Counted from the stretch's first letter, positions 17,223 to 26,873 are shown. The stretch is 64,000 bases of DNA from Streptomyces sp. NBC_00154 (GCF_026342835.1 NZ_JAPEMI010000001.1:2114501-2178500); one strand, 5' to 3'. The notes: generated from the sequence alone by a model not told the origin. Numbers and translations are program-made.

Positions 17223-18815
17223 ATGTCCGAGCCGGAAGAGATCGACATCCACACCACCGCGGGCAAGATCGCGGACCTGCAGCGCCGTATCGACGAGGCC
17301 ACGCACGCCGGTTCCGCACGCGCAGTCGAAAAGCAGCACGCCAAGGGCAAGTTGACCGCCCGAGAGCGGGTCGATCTCCTGCTCGACGAGGGTTCCTTCG
17401 TGGAGCTCGACGAGTTCGCCCGGCACCGTTCCACCAACTTCGGCATCGAGAAGAACCGCCCGTACGGAGACGGTGTCGTCACCGGCTACGGGACGGTCGA
17501 CGGCCGCCCCGTCTGCGTGTACTCGCAGGACTTCACCATCTTCGGCGGCTCGCTCGGCGAGGTCTACGGTGAGAAAATCGTCAAGGTGATGGACTTCGCG
17601 CTGAAGACCGGCTGCCCGGTCATCGGCATCAACGACGGCGGCGGCGCCCGCATCCAGGAGGGTGTGGCGGCGCTCGGACTGTTCGCCGAGATCTTCCGCC
17701 GCAATGTGCACGCCTCGGGTGTCGTCCCGCAGATCTCGCTGATCGTCGGACCGTGCGCAGGCGGCGCGGTCTACTCCCCCGCGATCACCGACTTCACGGT
17801 CATGGTCGACCAGACCTCGCACATGTTCATCACGGGCCCGGACGTCATCAAGACCGTCACCGGGGAGGACGTCGGCTTCGAGGAGCTGGGCGGAGCCCGC
17901 ACGCACAACACCACTTCAGGTGTGGCGCATCACATGGCGGGCGACGAGAAGGACGCCATCGAGTACGTCAAGTCGCTGCTGTCGTACCTCCCGTCGAACA
18001 ACCTCTCCGAGGCGCCCGCCTTCCCGGAGGAGGCGGATCTCGCGACGACCGACGAGGACCGTGAGCTCGACACCCTCATCCCGGACTCGGCGAACCAGCC
18101 GTACGACATGCACACCGCGATCGAGCATGTGCTCGACGACGGCGAGTTCCTGGAGACGCAGGCCCTGTTCGCGCCGAACATCATCACCGGCTTCGGGCGT
18201 GTCGAGGGCTACCCCGTCGGCATCGTCGCCAACCAGCCGATGCAGTTCGCGGGCTGTCTGGACATCAACGCCAGCGAGAAGGCCGCACGCTTCGTCCGCA
18301 CCTGCGACGCCTTCAACGTGCCGGTGCTGACCTTCGTCGACGTACCCGGCTTCCTGCCCGGCGTCGACCAGGAGTACGGCGGCATCATCCGCCGCGGCGC
18401 CAAGCTGATCTACGCGTACGCGGAGGCGACCGTCCCGCTGATCACGGTGATCACCCGCAAGGCGTTCGGCGGCGCGTACGACGTCATGGGCTCCAAACAC
18501 CTGGGCGCGGACATCAATGTCGCCTGGCCGACCGCCCAGATCGCCGTGATGGGCGCGCAGGGTGCGGTGAACATCCTGCACCGCCGCACCATCGCGGCCG
18601 TCACGGACCCCGACGAGGCAGAGGCGACCCGCGCCGAGCTGATCGCCGACTACGAGGACACGCTGCTCAACCCGTACGTGGCGGCCGAGCGCGGCTACGT
18701 CGACGCGGTCATCATGCCGTCCGACACCCGGGCGCACGTGGTGAAGGGCCTGCGTCAGCTGCGCACGAAGCGGGAATCACTGCCGCCGAAGAAGCACGGC
18801 AACATCCCCCTCTAG
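17223..18815 (+). CDS. pccB: Acyl-CoA (propionyl-CoA) carboxylase carboxyltransferase beta subunit
   Basis: Transfers the carboxyl group from biotin to propionyl- or acetyl-CoA to give methylmalonyl- or malonyl-CoA, precursors for fatty acids and polyketides. 530 residues, full length, with two crotonase-fold halves. The first oxyanion hole is in [18 protein letters not shown] and the second in [20 protein letters not shown]; the residue governing acetyl versus propionyl choice lies in the [18 protein letters not shown] region, which fits a PccB-type enzyme (inference). ATG 17223 follows GGGAG. The epsilon subunit gene starts 14 bases later, so the two form an operon. Confidence 0.95.
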   Translation: MSEPEEIDIHTTAGKIADLQRRIDEATHAGSARAVEKQHAKGKLTARERVDLLLDEGSFVELDEFARHRSTNFGIEKNRPYGDGVVTGYGTVDGRPVCVYSQDFTIFGGSLGEVYGEKIVKVMDFALKTGCPVIGINDGGGARIQEGVAALGLFAEIFRRNVHASGVVPQISLIVGPCAGGAVYSPAITDFTVMVDQTSHMFITGPDVIKTVTGEDVGFEELGGARTHNTTSGVAHHMAGDEKDAIEYVKSLLSYLPSNNLSEAPAFPEEADLATTDEDRELDTLIPDSANQPYDMHTAIEHVLDDGEFLETQALFAPNIITGFGRVEGYPVGIVANQPMQFAGCLDINASEKAARFVRTCDAFNVPVLTFVDVPGFLPGVDQEYGGIIRRGAKLIYAYAEATVPLITVITRKAFGGAYDVMGSKHLGADINVAWPTAQIAVMGAQGAVNILHRRTIAAVTDPDEAEATRAELIADYEDTLLNPYVAAERGYVDAVIMPSDTRAHVVKGLRQLRTKRESLPPKKHGNIPL

Positions 18816-18829
18816 AAAGGGTCCTGGCC

Positions 18830-19036
18830 ATGATCAAGGTCGTACGGGGCAACCCGACCCCGGAGGAGCTGGCTGCCGCGCTGGCGGTGGTCCAGGCGCG
18901 CGCCGCGGCGGCGGCCGCTGTGTCGTCCGGCGCGCCGGCGTTGCCCGAGCAGTGGTCCGACCCGGGCCGAATCGCCCGGCGGGACCGGCCTCGACCGGGC
19001 CCACGGGCCTGGGCACGGACGTACTGGCCCGTATAG
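18830..19036 (+). CDS. pccE: Acyl-CoA carboxylase epsilon subunit
   Basis: A 68-residue accessory subunit found only with actinobacterial acyl-CoA carboxylases, where it bridges or activates the alpha and beta subunits. The N-terminus [20 protein letters not shown] is the hallmark of the family, followed by an alanine-rich helix and a basic C-terminus ending near a conserved W (WSDPGRIAR). It starts 14 bases after the stop of pccB, with AAAGGGTCC upstream. The hairpin at 19074-19109 ends the operon. Confidence 0.93.
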   Translation: MIKVVRGNPTPEELAAALAVVQARAAAAAAVSSGAPALPEQWSDPGRIARRDRPRPGPRAWARTYWPV

Positions 19037-19073
19037 CGCCCGGCGGCCCGGCCGTCCGTTCGCACGGCGTCCT

Positions 19074-19109
19074 CGGAGGCCCGGACCCCCTGGCGGGTCC
19101 GGGCCTCCG
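19074..19109. terminator. 15-bp stem-loop after pccB-pccE
   Basis: Arms 19074-19088 and 19095-19109 are exact reverse complements with a 6-base loop, 37 bases past the stop of the epsilon subunit gene. Confidence 0.85.
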
Positions 19110-19204
19110 CCGTGCCGCCGCACAGCGGCCCGGTCCGTACGCATCAGAGCGGCTGAGTACCCGTACTCAGGCGCCGTGGCGGCGGCCGCAGCAGGATCGG
19201 GACC

Positions 19205-19333
19205 ATGCTGTGGTCCGATCCCGAGAACAAGCCCCCCAAAGAGCTGCGCGACGCCCAGGACATGATGCGGCGCGTGTGGCTGGTGCTTGCGCTCGCCATG
19301 GTGGTCGCGATGCTCGTGCTGGGCACACGCTGA
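19205..19333 (+). CDS. 42-residue single-pass membrane protein
   Basis: A short frame from ATG 19205 to TGA 19331-19333: [20 protein letters not shown], then basic residues (MRR) and one hydrophobic helix ([17 protein letters not shown]). The composition is that of a real small membrane protein: a charged, helix-forming N-terminus followed by a clean transmembrane span, with GC-biased third positions. AGGATCGGG precedes the start. It is tucked between the pcc operon and maf. I cannot name a family. Function unknown. Confidence 0.6.
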   Translation: MLWSDPENKPPKELRDAQDMMRRVWLVLALAMVVAMLVLGTR

Positions 19334-19407
19334 GGCGCTCCCCGGCACCCGCCCGTGCTGCGGACGCGTGGTCCCCCGGCGCGCCGGGCCCTTCTACGAT
19401 GGCCGGT

Positions 19408-20010
19408 ATGACTGATCAGCGCCGTCTCGTACTCGCCTCCGCCTCACCCGCCCGCCTCAGCCTGCTGCGCCAAGCCGGGTTCGCGCCGGAGGCGATCGTC
19501 AGCGGTGTGGACGAGGACGCGCTGTCCGCCCCCACACCGGCCGAGCTGGCGCTGGTGCTCGCCGAGGCCAAGGCCGCCGTCGTGGCCGTCCGCCCCGCGG
19601 TCGCGGGTGCCCTGGTCATCGGATGCGACTCGGTCCTGGAACTCGACGGCGAGGCGCTCGGCAAGCCGGCCGACAGCGAGGAGGCCACCGCCCGCTGGAA
19701 GTCCATGCGCGGCCGGGCCGGCATCCTGCAGACCGGCCACAGCCTGATCGACACCGTGACCGGGCGCACGGCCTCCGCGACCGCGTCCACCGTCGTCCGT
19801 TTCGGCGAACCGACGGACGCCGAGATCGCCGCCTACGTCGCCTCGGGCGAGCCCCTCCATGTCGCGGGCGCCTTCACCCTGGACGGCCGCTCGGCCCCGT
19901 TCGTCGACTCCATCGAGGGCGACCACGGAAACGTCATAGGGCTCTCGCTGCCGCTCCTGCGCCGGCTCCTCGGCGAACTGGGATTCTCCGTCACCGACTT
20001 GTGGGTCTGA
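19408..20010 (+). CDS. maf: Maf-like nucleoside triphosphate pyrophosphatase
   Basis: A 200-residue Maf/YhdE-family enzyme that hydrolyses dTTP, UTP or modified nucleotides to monophosphates and pyrophosphate, a house-cleaning and septation-linked role. N-terminal [19 protein letters not shown] is the family hallmark (usually SxSPRR); [16 protein letters not shown] contains the catalytic acidic residues, and [20 protein letters not shown] is the second motif. ATG 19408 is preferred; an in-frame ATG at 19399 is possible. The stop is 14 bases from the convergent gene at 20025. Confidence 0.93.
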   Translation: MTDQRRLVLASASPARLSLLRQAGFAPEAIVSGVDEDALSAPTPAELALVLAEAKAAVVAVRPAVAGALVIGCDSVLELDGEALGKPADSEEATARWKSMRGRAGILQTGHSLIDTVTGRTASATASTVVRFGEPTDAEIAAYVASGEPLHVAGAFTLDGRSAPFVDSIEGDHGNVIGLSLPLLRRLLGELGFSVTDLWV

Positions 20011-20024
20011 TTCCCACGAACGGG

Positions 20025-20489
20025 TTACGCGGGCGCCGGAGCACTCTCTTCGCCACCGCCACCCTTCTCGTTCGGGCTACTGGTTCCGCTCCCGTTGCCG
20101 TACGCGACCAGCGTGAGCACGATCAGTCCGAGCACGACCATCATGAACACGAACGCGGCCCAGCCGATCAGGCCCACCGTCAGCGCGCCCAGCACCCCGT
20201 GCACCACGGCGCAGCTGATCAGGGCGGCCCGGCCGACACGCCCGGGAGCCCGGTCGCGGATGCCGGTCAGCAGCAGGACCAGGCCGCACAGCACCAGGTA
20301 CAGCCCGGCGACACCGCCCATCACCCACGCCCCGGCGGACATGGCGGCCGGATCCAGCCCGGCGAGTGACATCTCCTGGTTGTCCACGACCGTGGCCAGG
20401 ATGCCGTTGACGAGCACCATGCCCGCGGCCTCCCCGAACAGCACGATCGCGGCCACGAACGCCACCGGTCTGCGCACCACGGCGCTCAC
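20025..20489 (-). CDS. Four-helix membrane hypothetical protein
   Basis: A 154-residue integral membrane protein with four hydrophobic segments: FVAAIVLFGEAAGMVLVNGI (near residues 11-30), VMGGVAGLYLVLCGLVLLLTG, AALISCAVVHGVLGALTVGLI and AAFVFMMVVLGLIVLTLVA, then a Gly/Ser/Glu-rich tail. It is placed between maf and the carboxylase alpha gene. No characterised family is apparent. GTG 20489 follows AAGGGGTGAGC. Divergent from the carboxylase gene across 411 bases. Confidence 0.7.
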   Translation of the reverse strand: MSAVVRRPVAFVAAIVLFGEAAGMVLVNGILATVVDNQEMSLAGLDPAAMSAGAWVMGGVAGLYLVLCGLVLLLTGIRDRAPGRVGRAALISCAVVHGVLGALTVGLIGWAAFVFMMVVLGLIVLTLVAYGNGSGTSSPNEKGGGGEESAPAPA

Positions 20490-20900
20490 CCCTTGTTACC
20501 TGTAGTAAGTGCGGTAGCGCGGACCCTACTAACGGGTAATCATTCGGACAAGGGTTCCGACCACGTTCACTCGTCCCACTCGCCCCCATGCCCTCCGCAC
20601 GCAGTGTTTACGCACCGCGCTTGTCACGCCCCTCGTGCGTCGGGCAAAGAAACACGCGCTCGTTAGTAGGTACTCCACAAAGAAACGCCGGGAGCCACCC
20701 CTCGATCGAACAGAGACCTGGACCACACCTCGTGGCTACTGTGCGGTCATGAATCCCGGCGTACCGTGGTGCCACAAGGGATTTCGCGCCTCGAGCAAGC
20801 CTCGAATCACGCTCCGTGTGGGCAAGCTCACCAATGGGGACGGGTCGTAAGGCCGTGTCGGTAGTCCCTAAACTCAGCTTGTTTCAAGGAGGGAGCCATC
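20490..20900. promoter_or_regulatory. Divergent intergenic region upstream of the carboxylase alpha gene with repeated CTACTAACG half-sites
   Basis: This 411-base gap has no gene I can support. CCTACTAACG at 20525-20534 and its exact reverse complement CGTTAGTAGG at 20661-20670 flank a 126-base stretch, and a related CTTACTACAGGTAAC lies on the minus strand at 20496-20510, next to the start of the divergent membrane protein gene. They could be binding sites for a lipid-responsive TetR-type regulator (inference). The carboxylase ribosome site is AAGGAGGGA ending 8 bases before GTG 20901. Confidence 0.4.
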
Positions 20901-22655
20901 GTGCGCAAGGTGCTCATCGCCAACCGTGGCGAAATTGCTGTCCGTGTTGCTCGGGCGTGCCGGGATGCCGGGATCGGGAGCGTGGCCGTCTACGCGGACC
21001 CGGACCGGGACGCTCTGCATGTGCGTGCGGCCGACGAGGCATTCGCTCTGGGCGGTGACACCCCGGCCGCCAGTTATCTGGACATGGCGAAGGTGCTGCA
21101 GGCGGCCAAGGACTCGGGGGCCGACGCGATCCACCCGGGTTACGGGTTCCTGTCGGAGAACGCCGAGTTCGCCCAGGCGGTGCTGGACGCGGGACTGACG
21201 TGGATCGGTCCGCCGCCGCAGGCGATCCGCGATCTGGGTGACAAGGTGGCCGCGCGGCACATCGCGCAGCGCGCCGGTGCCCCGCTGGTCGCCGGGACCC
21301 CGGACCCGGTGTCGGGTTCGGCGGAGGTCGTGGAGTTCGCGAAGGAGCACGGGCTGCCGATCGCGATCAAGGCCGCGTTCGGTGGTGGCGGTCGCGGGCT
21401 GAAGGTCGCGCGGACGCTGGAGGAGATCCCGGAGCTGTACGACTCCGCGGTCCGTGAGGCCGTCGCGGCGTTCGGCCGCGGGGAGTGCTTCGTGGAGCGC
21501 TACCTCGACAAGCCGCGGCATGTGGAGACACAGTGCCTGGCCGACTCCCACGGCAACGTGGTGGTCGTCTCCACCCGTGACTGCTCGCTGCAGCGCCGCC
21601 ACCAGAAGCTGGTCGAGGAGGCCCCTGCGCCGTTCCTGTCGGAGGCGCAGAACGCGGAGCTGTACGCGGCGTCGAAGGCCATCCTGAAGGAGGCCGGATA
21701 CGTCGGTGCGGGCACCGTGGAGTTCCTGGTCGGTGTGGACGGCACGATCTCGTTCCTGGAGGTCAACACCCGTCTGCAGGTCGAGCACCCGGTGACCGAG
21801 GAGGTCACGGGCCTCGACCTGGTCCGTGAGATGTTCCGGATCGCGGACGGCGAGAAGCTCGGTTACGACGACCCGGCGGTACGCGGGCACTCGTTCGAGT
21901 TCCGGATCAACGGTGAGGACCCGGGCCGCGGGTTCCTGCCCGCCCCGGGCACGGTGACCGTGTTCGCCCCGCCGACCGGCCCCGGTGTCCGCCTCGACGC
22001 GGGCGTCGAGTCAGGTTCGGTGATCGGCCCGGCGTGGGACTCGCTGCTGGCGAAGCTCATCGTGACCGGTGCGACCCGTGAGCAGGCGTTGCAGCGGGCG
22101 GCGCGTGCGCTGGCCGAGTTCAACGTCGAGGGCATGGCCACCGCGATCCCGTTCCACCGTGCGGTCGTCGCCGACCCGGCGTTCACCAGCGACCCGTTCC
22201 GCATCCACACCCGCTGGATCGAGACCGAGTTCGTCAACGAGATCAAGCCCTTCGCCGCCCCCGCCGACGTGGAGGCCGAGGAAGAGACCGGCCGTGAGAC
22301 GGTCGTCGTCGAGGTCGGCGGAAAGCGTCTCGAGGTCTCCCTGCCGTCGTCGCTGGGCATGAGCCTGGCCCGTACCGGACTCGCGGCGGGCGCCAAGCCC
22401 AAGCGGCGCGCGGCGAAGAAGACCGGCTCCGCGGTCTCCGGCGACACCCTCGCGTCCCCGATGCAGGGCACGATCGTCAAGATCGCCGTCGAGGAGGGCC
22501 AGGAGGTCCAGGAAGGCGACCTGATCGTCGTCCTGGAGGCCATGAAGATGGAACAGCCTCTCAACGCACACCGCGCCGGCACGGTGAAGGGACTCGCCGC
22601 CGAGGTCGGCAGCTCGATCTCGTCGGGCGCCGTCATCTGCGAGATCAAGGACTGA
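20901..22655 (+). CDS. accA2: Acetyl/propionyl-CoA carboxylase biotin carboxylase and carrier alpha subunit
   Basis: A 584-residue fusion of biotin carboxylase (about 1-450) and biotin carboxyl carrier protein (about 505-584). It carboxylates biotin with ATP and bicarbonate for the beta subunits. Visible: [18 protein letters not shown], the ATP-grasp glycine loop GGGGRGLK, the catalytic [14 protein letters not shown], and the biotinyl lysine in [11 protein letters not shown] near residue 550. A Lys/Ala linker ([10 protein letters not shown]) separates the parts. It probably serves both acetyl- and propionyl-CoA carboxylases, partnering with PccB/PccE encoded about 2 kb upstream and modified by BirA (inference from S. 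coelicolor AccA2). GTG 20901 follows AAGGAGGGA. Confidence 0.95.
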   Translation: MRKVLIANRGEIAVRVARACRDAGIGSVAVYADPDRDALHVRAADEAFALGGDTPAASYLDMAKVLQAAKDSGADAIHPGYGFLSENAEFAQAVLDAGLTWIGPPPQAIRDLGDKVAARHIAQRAGAPLVAGTPDPVSGSAEVVEFAKEHGLPIAIKAAFGGGGRGLKVARTLEEIPELYDSAVREAVAAFGRGECFVERYLDKPRHVETQCLADSHGNVVVVSTRDCSLQRRHQKLVEEAPAPFLSEAQNAELYAASKAILKEAGYVGAGTVEFLVGVDGTISFLEVNTRLQVEHPVTEEVTGLDLVREMFRIADGEKLGYDDPAVRGHSFEFRINGEDPGRGFLPAPGTVTVFAPPTGPGVRLDAGVESGSVIGPAWDSLLAKLIVTGATREQALQRAARALAEFNVEGMATAIPFHRAVVADPAFTSDPFRIHTRWIETEFVNEIKPFAAPADVEAEEETGRETVVVEVGGKRLEVSLPSSLGMSLARTGLAAGAKPKRRAAKKTGSAVSGDTLASPMQGTIVKIAVEEGQEVQEGDLIVVLEAMKMEQPLNAHRAGTVKGLAAEVGSSISSGAVICEIKD

Positions 22656-22676
22656 TCGCGCACGAAGTGTTCCGGC

Positions 22677-22720
22677 GAGGCCCCTGCGGAGTCGTACCAC
22701 CGACTCCGCAGGGGCCTCGG
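22677..22720. terminator. Perfect 19-bp stem-loop after accA2
   Basis: Arms 22677-22695 and 22702-22720 are exact reverse complements with loop TACCAC, 22 bases beyond the carboxylase stop codon. Confidence 0.88.
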
Positions 22721-22805
22721 CCGTTCGGCGGCCCGGCAGGAGGCGAGGTCCTCCGGTTGCGCGATGGCATCCTGGACCCGGGGGCGGAAAAAGGAGGACT
22801 GCGCA

Positions 22806-23405
22806 ATGGCGATGAGCACGGCACAGACGCCGGGCCGGCCCATGCGCGCCGACGCGCGCCGCAACTACGACCGGCTGCTCGGCGAAGCCCGTACGGCGTT
22901 CGCGGAACACGGTACGGACGCGTCGCTGGAGGACATCGCGCGCCGGGCGGGCGTGGGGATCGGCACGCTGTACCGGCACTTCCCGAACCGGCACGCGCTG
23001 ATGAGCGCGGTCTTCCAGGAGGCCCTGGGCTCACTCCTCACCCGCTCCCACGAGTTGGCGGAGGCGGAGAATCCGTGCGGCGGTCTGGTGGAGTGGCTGG
23101 GTGCGATCATCACTCATGCGGGTGAGTACCGGGGGCTGGCGCAGGCGCTCATGTCGACGTCGCGGGACGAGACTTCGGCGCTGTCCGACTGCAATGTGCC
23201 GCTGCGCGAGGCAGGGGCACGGCTGCTGGCCCGGGCGCAGGCGAGTGGCACGGTGCGGGCGGATGTGTCGATCGGTGACTTGATGCAGCTGACGAATGCG
23301 ATTGCGTTGGCGGCGGAGCAGGCGCCGGAGGACCCGGCGTTGGCGGGCCGCCTGCTGACGCTGACGCTGCAGGGGCTGAAGGGACCGCGGGCGACCGGAG
23401 GCTGA
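22806..23405 (+). CDS. TetR/AcrR family transcriptional regulator
   Basis: A 199-residue repressor. The N-terminal helix-turn-helix is clear: ARTAFAEHGTDASLEDIARR then AGVGIGTLYRHFPNRHAL. The ligand-binding C-terminal domain resembles the SCO4940-type/TetR_C group (RLLARAQASGTVRADVSIGDL), which is common in regulators of exporters. I chose ATG 22806, preceded by AAGGAGGA, over an upstream ATG at 22764. Targets unknown; no divergent partner gene. It is convergent with the DeoR gene. Confidence 0.9.
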   Translation: MAMSTAQTPGRPMRADARRNYDRLLGEARTAFAEHGTDASLEDIARRAGVGIGTLYRHFPNRHALMSAVFQEALGSLLTRSHELAEAENPCGGLVEWLGAIITHAGEYRGLAQALMSTSRDETSALSDCNVPLREAGARLLARAQASGTVRADVSIGDLMQLTNAIALAAEQAPEDPALAGRLLTLTLQGLKGPRATGG

Positions 23406-23417
23406 GGCGGGCCGAAG

Positions 23418-23436
23418 CCGGGGGCTGCGCCCCCGG
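23418..23436. terminator. GC-rich hairpin after the TetR gene
   Basis: CCGGGGGC (23418-23425) pairs with GCCCCCGG (23429-23436), 3-base loop, 12 bases after the TetR stop. The same CGGGGGC-GCCCCCGG unit followed by ACCC recurs within the inverted repeat at 27754-27904. Confidence 0.65.
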
Positions 23437-23451
23437 ACCCTCGAAGACCCA

Positions 23452-23514
23452 AGGGCTGTCCCGTAATCCCTGGCGGGCGCACGACGACGGCCACCGCACC
23501 TACGGGACAACCCT
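23452..23514. mobile_element. 63-bp MITE-like element with 14-bp terminal inverted repeats
   Basis: AGGGCTGTCCCGTA (23452-23465) and TACGGGACAACCCT (23501-23514) are inverted repeats with one mismatch, enclosing 35 bases. From memory, ends of this type (GGxTGTCCCGTA) are carried by IS5-group insertion sequences in Streptomyces, so this could be a non-autonomous relic. It reaches into the stop codon of the DeoR gene. It could also fold as a terminator between the convergent TetR and DeoR genes. A solitary copy of one end lies at 29743-29757. Confidence 0.5.
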
Positions 23515-24476
23515 CAGCGGCGGCGCAGGTCCGCCACGCGGGCGCGGTCGCCCGGGGGCTGGTCCGTCAAGGACGCGGCCGCACTGCGCAGTTGCGGACC
23601 GGGTCCGCCGTGCGTGCGACGCTGCCCGGGAAGCGGCATGTCCCGGCGCGCCGGACGACCCGGAGACAGGGAGTCCGCCCCGGCGGGGCCGGTCCCCCCA
23701 CCGGCCACCGCGATCTGCACACCCTGATCCGCCAAGGCCTGTAGTTCGGTGGCGGCCCGATCGTCATGGCCCGCGGGTTCGTCCGTCACCAGGCGGGTGA
23801 TCAGGTCCGTCGGCACCGTCTGGAACATGGTGTCGGAGCCGAGTTTGGTGTGGTCCGCGAGGACCACCACCTCCGCGGCGGCCTGCACCAACGCCCGGTC
23901 CACGCTCGCCGAGAGCATGTTGGACGTGGACAGCCCTCGCTCTGCGGTGAGCCCGCTCCCGGACAGGAACGCGCGCGACACCCGCAGGCCCTGGAGCGAC
24001 TGTTCCGCACCACTGCCCACCAGGGCGTAGTTGGAGCCGCGCAGGGTGCCACCGGTCATCACCACTTCCACCCGGTTGGCATGGGCCAACGCCTGGGCGA
24101 CCAGCAGTGAGTTGGTGACGACGGTCAGGCCGGGGATCCGCGCGAGCCGACGGGCCAGCTCCTGCGTGGTCGTGCCGGCACCGACGACGATGGCCTCGCC
24201 CTCTTCGACCAGGCCCGCGGCCAGGTCGGCGATGGCCGTCTTCTCGGCGGTGGCGAGATGGGATTTCTGCGGAAAGCCGGACTCCCGCGTAAAACCGCCC
24301 GGCAGTACCGCACCGCCATGCCGGCGGTCGAGGAGTCCTTCTGCCTCCAGTGCCCGCACGTCCCGCCGTACGGTCACTTCGGAGGTCTGGACGACGCGGG
24401 CGAGCTCGCGGAGCGATACTGCCCCGTTGGCGCGCACCATTTCGAGGATCAACTGACGACGTTCTGCAGCGAACAC
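23514..24476 (-). CDS. DeoR/GlpR family transcriptional regulator
   Basis: A 320-residue regulator: N-terminal winged helix (RRQLILEMVRANGAVSLREL, then VQTSEVTVRRDVRALEAEG and RRHGGAVL) and a C-terminal sugar-phosphate-sensing domain of the ISOCOT fold (VGAGTTTQELARRL, SNYALVG, VVLADHTKLG). The tail after about residue 255 is Pro/Arg/Gly-rich and extends beyond the usual 250-260 residues; it ends within the MITE-like element, so the C-terminus may be altered. Family members sense phosphorylated sugars, which makes it one candidate for the nucleoside regulon operator described here, but nothing in the sequence proves this. Confidence 0.9.
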   Translation of the reverse strand: MFAAERRQLILEMVRANGAVSLRELARVVQTSEVTVRRDVRALEAEGLLDRRHGGAVLPGGFTRESGFPQKSHLATAEKTAIADLAAGLVEEGEAIVVGAGTTTQELARRLARIPGLTVVTNSLLVAQALAHANRVEVVMTGGTLRGSNYALVGSGAEQSLQGLRVSRAFLSGSGLTAERGLSTSNMLSASVDRALVQAAAEVVVLADHTKLGSDTMFQTVPTDLITRLVTDEPAGHDDRAATELQALADQGVQIAVAGGGTGPAGADSLSPGRPARRDMPLPGQRRTHGGPGPQLRSAAASLTDQPPGDRARVADLRRR

Positions 24477-24548
24477 GAAACTGACAGTAACGCGACCGAG
24501 CGAGGGTTTTCAGCAGTTTGCGCCGAAAAACAGAAGTTGTACATACAA

Positions 24549-24576
24549 GGGGCCGCCAAGTGGTATAGGCGGCCCC
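24549..24576. terminator. 9-bp stem-loop downstream of the flavoprotein reductase gene
   Basis: GGGGCCGCC (24549-24557) pairs with GGCGGCCCC (24568-24576), loop 10 bases, about 80 bases after the reductase stop (24655, minus strand) and upstream of the DeoR gene. A small palindrome TTGTA-CA-TACAA abuts it at 24537-24548 and may be part of the DeoR promoter. Confidence 0.6.
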
Positions 24577-24654
24577 GTTGTTGTTCCCTACTGACCGGAC
24601 GCCGGCATCCCACCCGCCTGACTTGCCGGGAGTTGCCGGGGAATGCCGGGTTTT

Positions 24655-26094
24655 CTAGGCCTCGCCGGCGCGCTTCCGGGTGTGCAACTGACGTGCCACT
24701 TCCGCGATCGATCCCGACAGGGACGGATACACAGTGAAGGCGTTTGCGATCTGTTCCACCGTCAGATTGTTGTCGACCGCGATCGAGATGGGGTGGATCA
24801 GCTCACTGGCCCGCGGTGCGACGACACAGCCGCCGACCACGATGCCGGTGCCGGGCCGGCAGAGAATCTTGACGAAACCGTCCCGGATGCCCTGCATCTT
24901 GGCGCGCGGGTTGCGCAGCAGCGGCAGCTTCACCACGCGCGCGTCGATCGCGCCCGAGTCGACGTCCGCCTGGCTGTAGCCGACGGTGGCGATCTCCGGG
25001 TCGGTGAAGACGTTCGAGGAGACCGTCTTCAGGTTCAGCGGGGCGACCGCGTCACCGAGGAAGTGGTACATCGCGATCCGGCCCTGCATCGCGGCGACCG
25101 AGGCGAGCGCGAAGATGCCGGTGACGTCACCGGCCGCGTACACGCCGGGGGCGCTGGTGCGGGAGACCTTGTCGGTCCAGATGTGGCCGGACTCCTTGAG
25201 CCGGACCCCGGCCTCCTCCAGACCCATGCCCGCGCTGTTCGGGATCGCGCCGACCGCCATCAGACAGTGCGAACCGGTGATCACGCGGCCGTCGGAGAGC
25301 GTGACCTCGACCCGGTCGCCGACCCTCTTCGCCGCCTGGGCGCGCGAGCGGGCCATGACGTTCATGCCGCGGCGCCGGAAGACGTCCTCCAGCACGGCGG
25401 CCGCGTCCGGGTCCTCGCCGGGCAGCACCCGGTCGCGGGACGAGACGAGGGTGACGCGCGAGCCCAGCGCCTGGTAGGCGCCGGCGAACTCGGCACCGGT
25501 CACACCGGAGCCGACCACGATGAGCTCCTCGGGGAGCTCGTCGAGGTCGTAGACCTGGGTCCAGTTCAGAATGCGCTCGCCGTCGGGGAGCGCGTCCGGG
25601 ATCTCCCGGGGGTGGCCGCCGGTCGCGATCAGTACGGCGTCGGCGGTGAGCGTCTCCTCCGTGCCGTCGGCCGCGGTCACCACGACCTTGCGGGAGCCGT
25701 CGGCGGCCTGGAGGCCTTCCAGCCTGCCCCGGCCGCGCATCACGCGTGCACCCGCACGGGTGACGGAGGCGGTGATGTCGTGGGACTGAGCGAGCGCCAG
25801 GCGCTTCACGCGTCGGTTGACCTTGCCGAGGTCCACGCCGACCACCCGCGCCGCCTGCTCGATGTGCGGCGTGTCGTCGGCGACGATAATGCCCAACTCC
25901 TCGTACGAAGAGTCGAAGGTGGTCATCACCTCTGCCGTCGCGATCAGGGTCTTCGAGGGCACGCAGTCGGTGAGTACCGACGCGCCGCCGAGGCCGTCGC
26001 AGTCGACGACGGTCACCTCCGCGCCGAGCTGGGCGCCCACCAATGCCGCCTCGTACCCGCCGGGTCCGCCGCCGATGATCACGATCCGGGTCAC
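24655..26094 (-). CDS. NAD(P)H-quinone dehydrogenase (LpdA-type flavoprotein disulfide reductase family)
   Basis: A 479-residue FAD enzyme of the pyridine nucleotide-disulfide oxidoreductase family: [11 protein letters not shown] at the N-terminus for [18 protein letters not shown] for NAD(P)H, and a C-terminal dimerisation domain ([16 protein letters not shown]). The redox-active CxxxxC of true lipoamide dehydrogenases is absent: the equivalent segment reads [13 protein letters not shown], with one cysteine. This matches Mycobacterium tuberculosis LpdA, a quinone reductase, and not an E3 subunit. ATG 26094. Probably monocistronic. Confidence 0.9.
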   Translation of the reverse strand: MTRIVIIGGGPGGYEAALVGAQLGAEVTVVDCDGLGGASVLTDCVPSKTLIATAEVMTTFDSSYEELGIIVADDTPHIEQAARVVGVDLGKVNRRVKRLALAQSHDITASVTRAGARVMRGRGRLEGLQAADGSRKVVVTAADGTEETLTADAVLIATGGHPREIPDALPDGERILNWTQVYDLDELPEELIVVGSGVTGAEFAGAYQALGSRVTLVSSRDRVLPGEDPDAAAVLEDVFRRRGMNVMARSRAQAAKRVGDRVEVTLSDGRVITGSHCLMAVGAIPNSAGMGLEEAGVRLKESGHIWTDKVSRTSAPGVYAAGDVTGIFALASVAAMQGRIAMYHFLGDAVAPLNLKTVSSNVFTDPEIATVGYSQADVDSGAIDARVVKLPLLRNPRAKMQGIRDGFVKILCRPGTGIVVGGCVVAPRASELIHPISIAVDNNLTVEQIANAFTVYPSLSGSIAEVARQLHTRKRAGEA

Positions 26095-26175
26095 GAAAAG
26101 TCCGCCTCGCGTATGTCATCCCGCGGCCGTCTGCCGCCCCGGCCGGGGGTCCGGGGGATCACCCCGGGGGAATGC

Positions 26176-26185
26176 AGTACGTACT
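26176..26185. promoter_or_regulatory. Palindrome AGTACGTACT upstream of the quinone reductase gene
   Basis: A perfect 10-bp palindrome in the 262-base gap between the quinone reductase (start 26094, minus) and the gamma-glutamylcyclotransferase gene (start 26357, plus). It lies 82-91 bases from the reductase start. A role as operator is only suggested by its symmetry and place. Confidence 0.25.
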
Positions 26186-26356
26186 CCATTGTCCCGCACG
26201 CGCCAAGATGCTTCGCCCCGGGGCCCTCCATACGGGAGAGCGGCCCCCGGACGAGCCGTCGGCGGAGCCCTCGGCCCGGTCCCCGGCAGAACCCTCGCCG
26301 GGGACTTCGTCACAGGAATCGCCGCTCGCCGGGCCGCCTCCCGTACCCTCGATCCC

Positions 26357-26794
26357 ATGTCGCTCTACGCCGCGTACGCCGGCAACCTCGACGCGCGGCT
26401 GATGACCCGCCGCGCACCGCATTCCCCGCTGCGCGGCACCGGCTGGCTCAACGGCTGGCGGCTGACCTTCGGCGGGGAGCAGATGGGCTGGGAAGGCGCG
26501 CTGGCCACGGTGGTGGAGGCGCCGCGTTCGCAGGTCTTCGTGGCGCTGTACGACCTGGCGCCGATGGACGAGGACTCCATGGACCGGTGGGAGGGTGTCG
26601 GCCTCGACATCTACCGGCGGATGCGGGTGCGGGTGCACACCCTGGACGGCGAGGAGCCGGCCTGGATGTACGTGCTGAACGCGTACGAGGGCGGGCTGCC
26701 GTCCGCCCGGTATCTGGGCGAGGTGGCGGACGCCGCCGAGTCGGCGGGCGCGCCGCACGACTATGTGATGGAGCTGCGCAAGCGCCCCTGCTGA
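26357..26794 (+). CDS. Gamma-glutamylcyclotransferase family protein
   Basis: A 145-residue protein with the GGCT fold: N-terminal [15 protein letters not shown] corresponds to the family YGSNL substrate loop (here YAGNL), and AMYDLA-like [19 protein letters not shown] carries the expected acidic residue. Family members cyclise gamma-glutamyl amines or amino acids to 5-oxoproline; the physiological substrate here is unknown. It starts at ATG 26357, as the upstream in-frame sequence is low-complexity. The nucleoside phosphorylase gene begins 105 bases after its stop. Confidence 0.85.
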   Translation: MSLYAAYAGNLDARLMTRRAPHSPLRGTGWLNGWRLTFGGEQMGWEGALATVVEAPRSQVFVALYDLAPMDEDSMDRWEGVGLDIYRRMRVRVHTLDGEEPAWMYVLNAYEGGLPSARYLGEVADAAESAGAPHDYVMELRKRPC

Positions 26795-26861
26795 GCCACA
26801 CAACCCCCCACTTTTTGTGTGAAAGCACGAAGAGTCGTGTGCAGACTCTCTGCATGGGCAT

Positions 26862-26873
26862 CTACGCGCGTAG
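26862..26873. promoter_or_regulatory. Nucleoside regulon operator CTACGCGCGTAG (purine nucleoside phosphorylase)
   Basis: Exact 12-bp palindrome, 25 bases upstream of the GTG at 26899. The same palindrome stands before deoC, add, the nucleoside ABC genes and, with one mismatch, deoA, which is what identifies it as an operator. Its closeness to the start codon suggests repression by blocking promoter clearance. Confidence 0.85.

Noticed and set aside
24655..26094. Dihydrolipoamide dehydrogenase (E3)
   Set aside because: The redox-active CxxxxC is missing; the sequence fits the LpdA-type quinone reductases.
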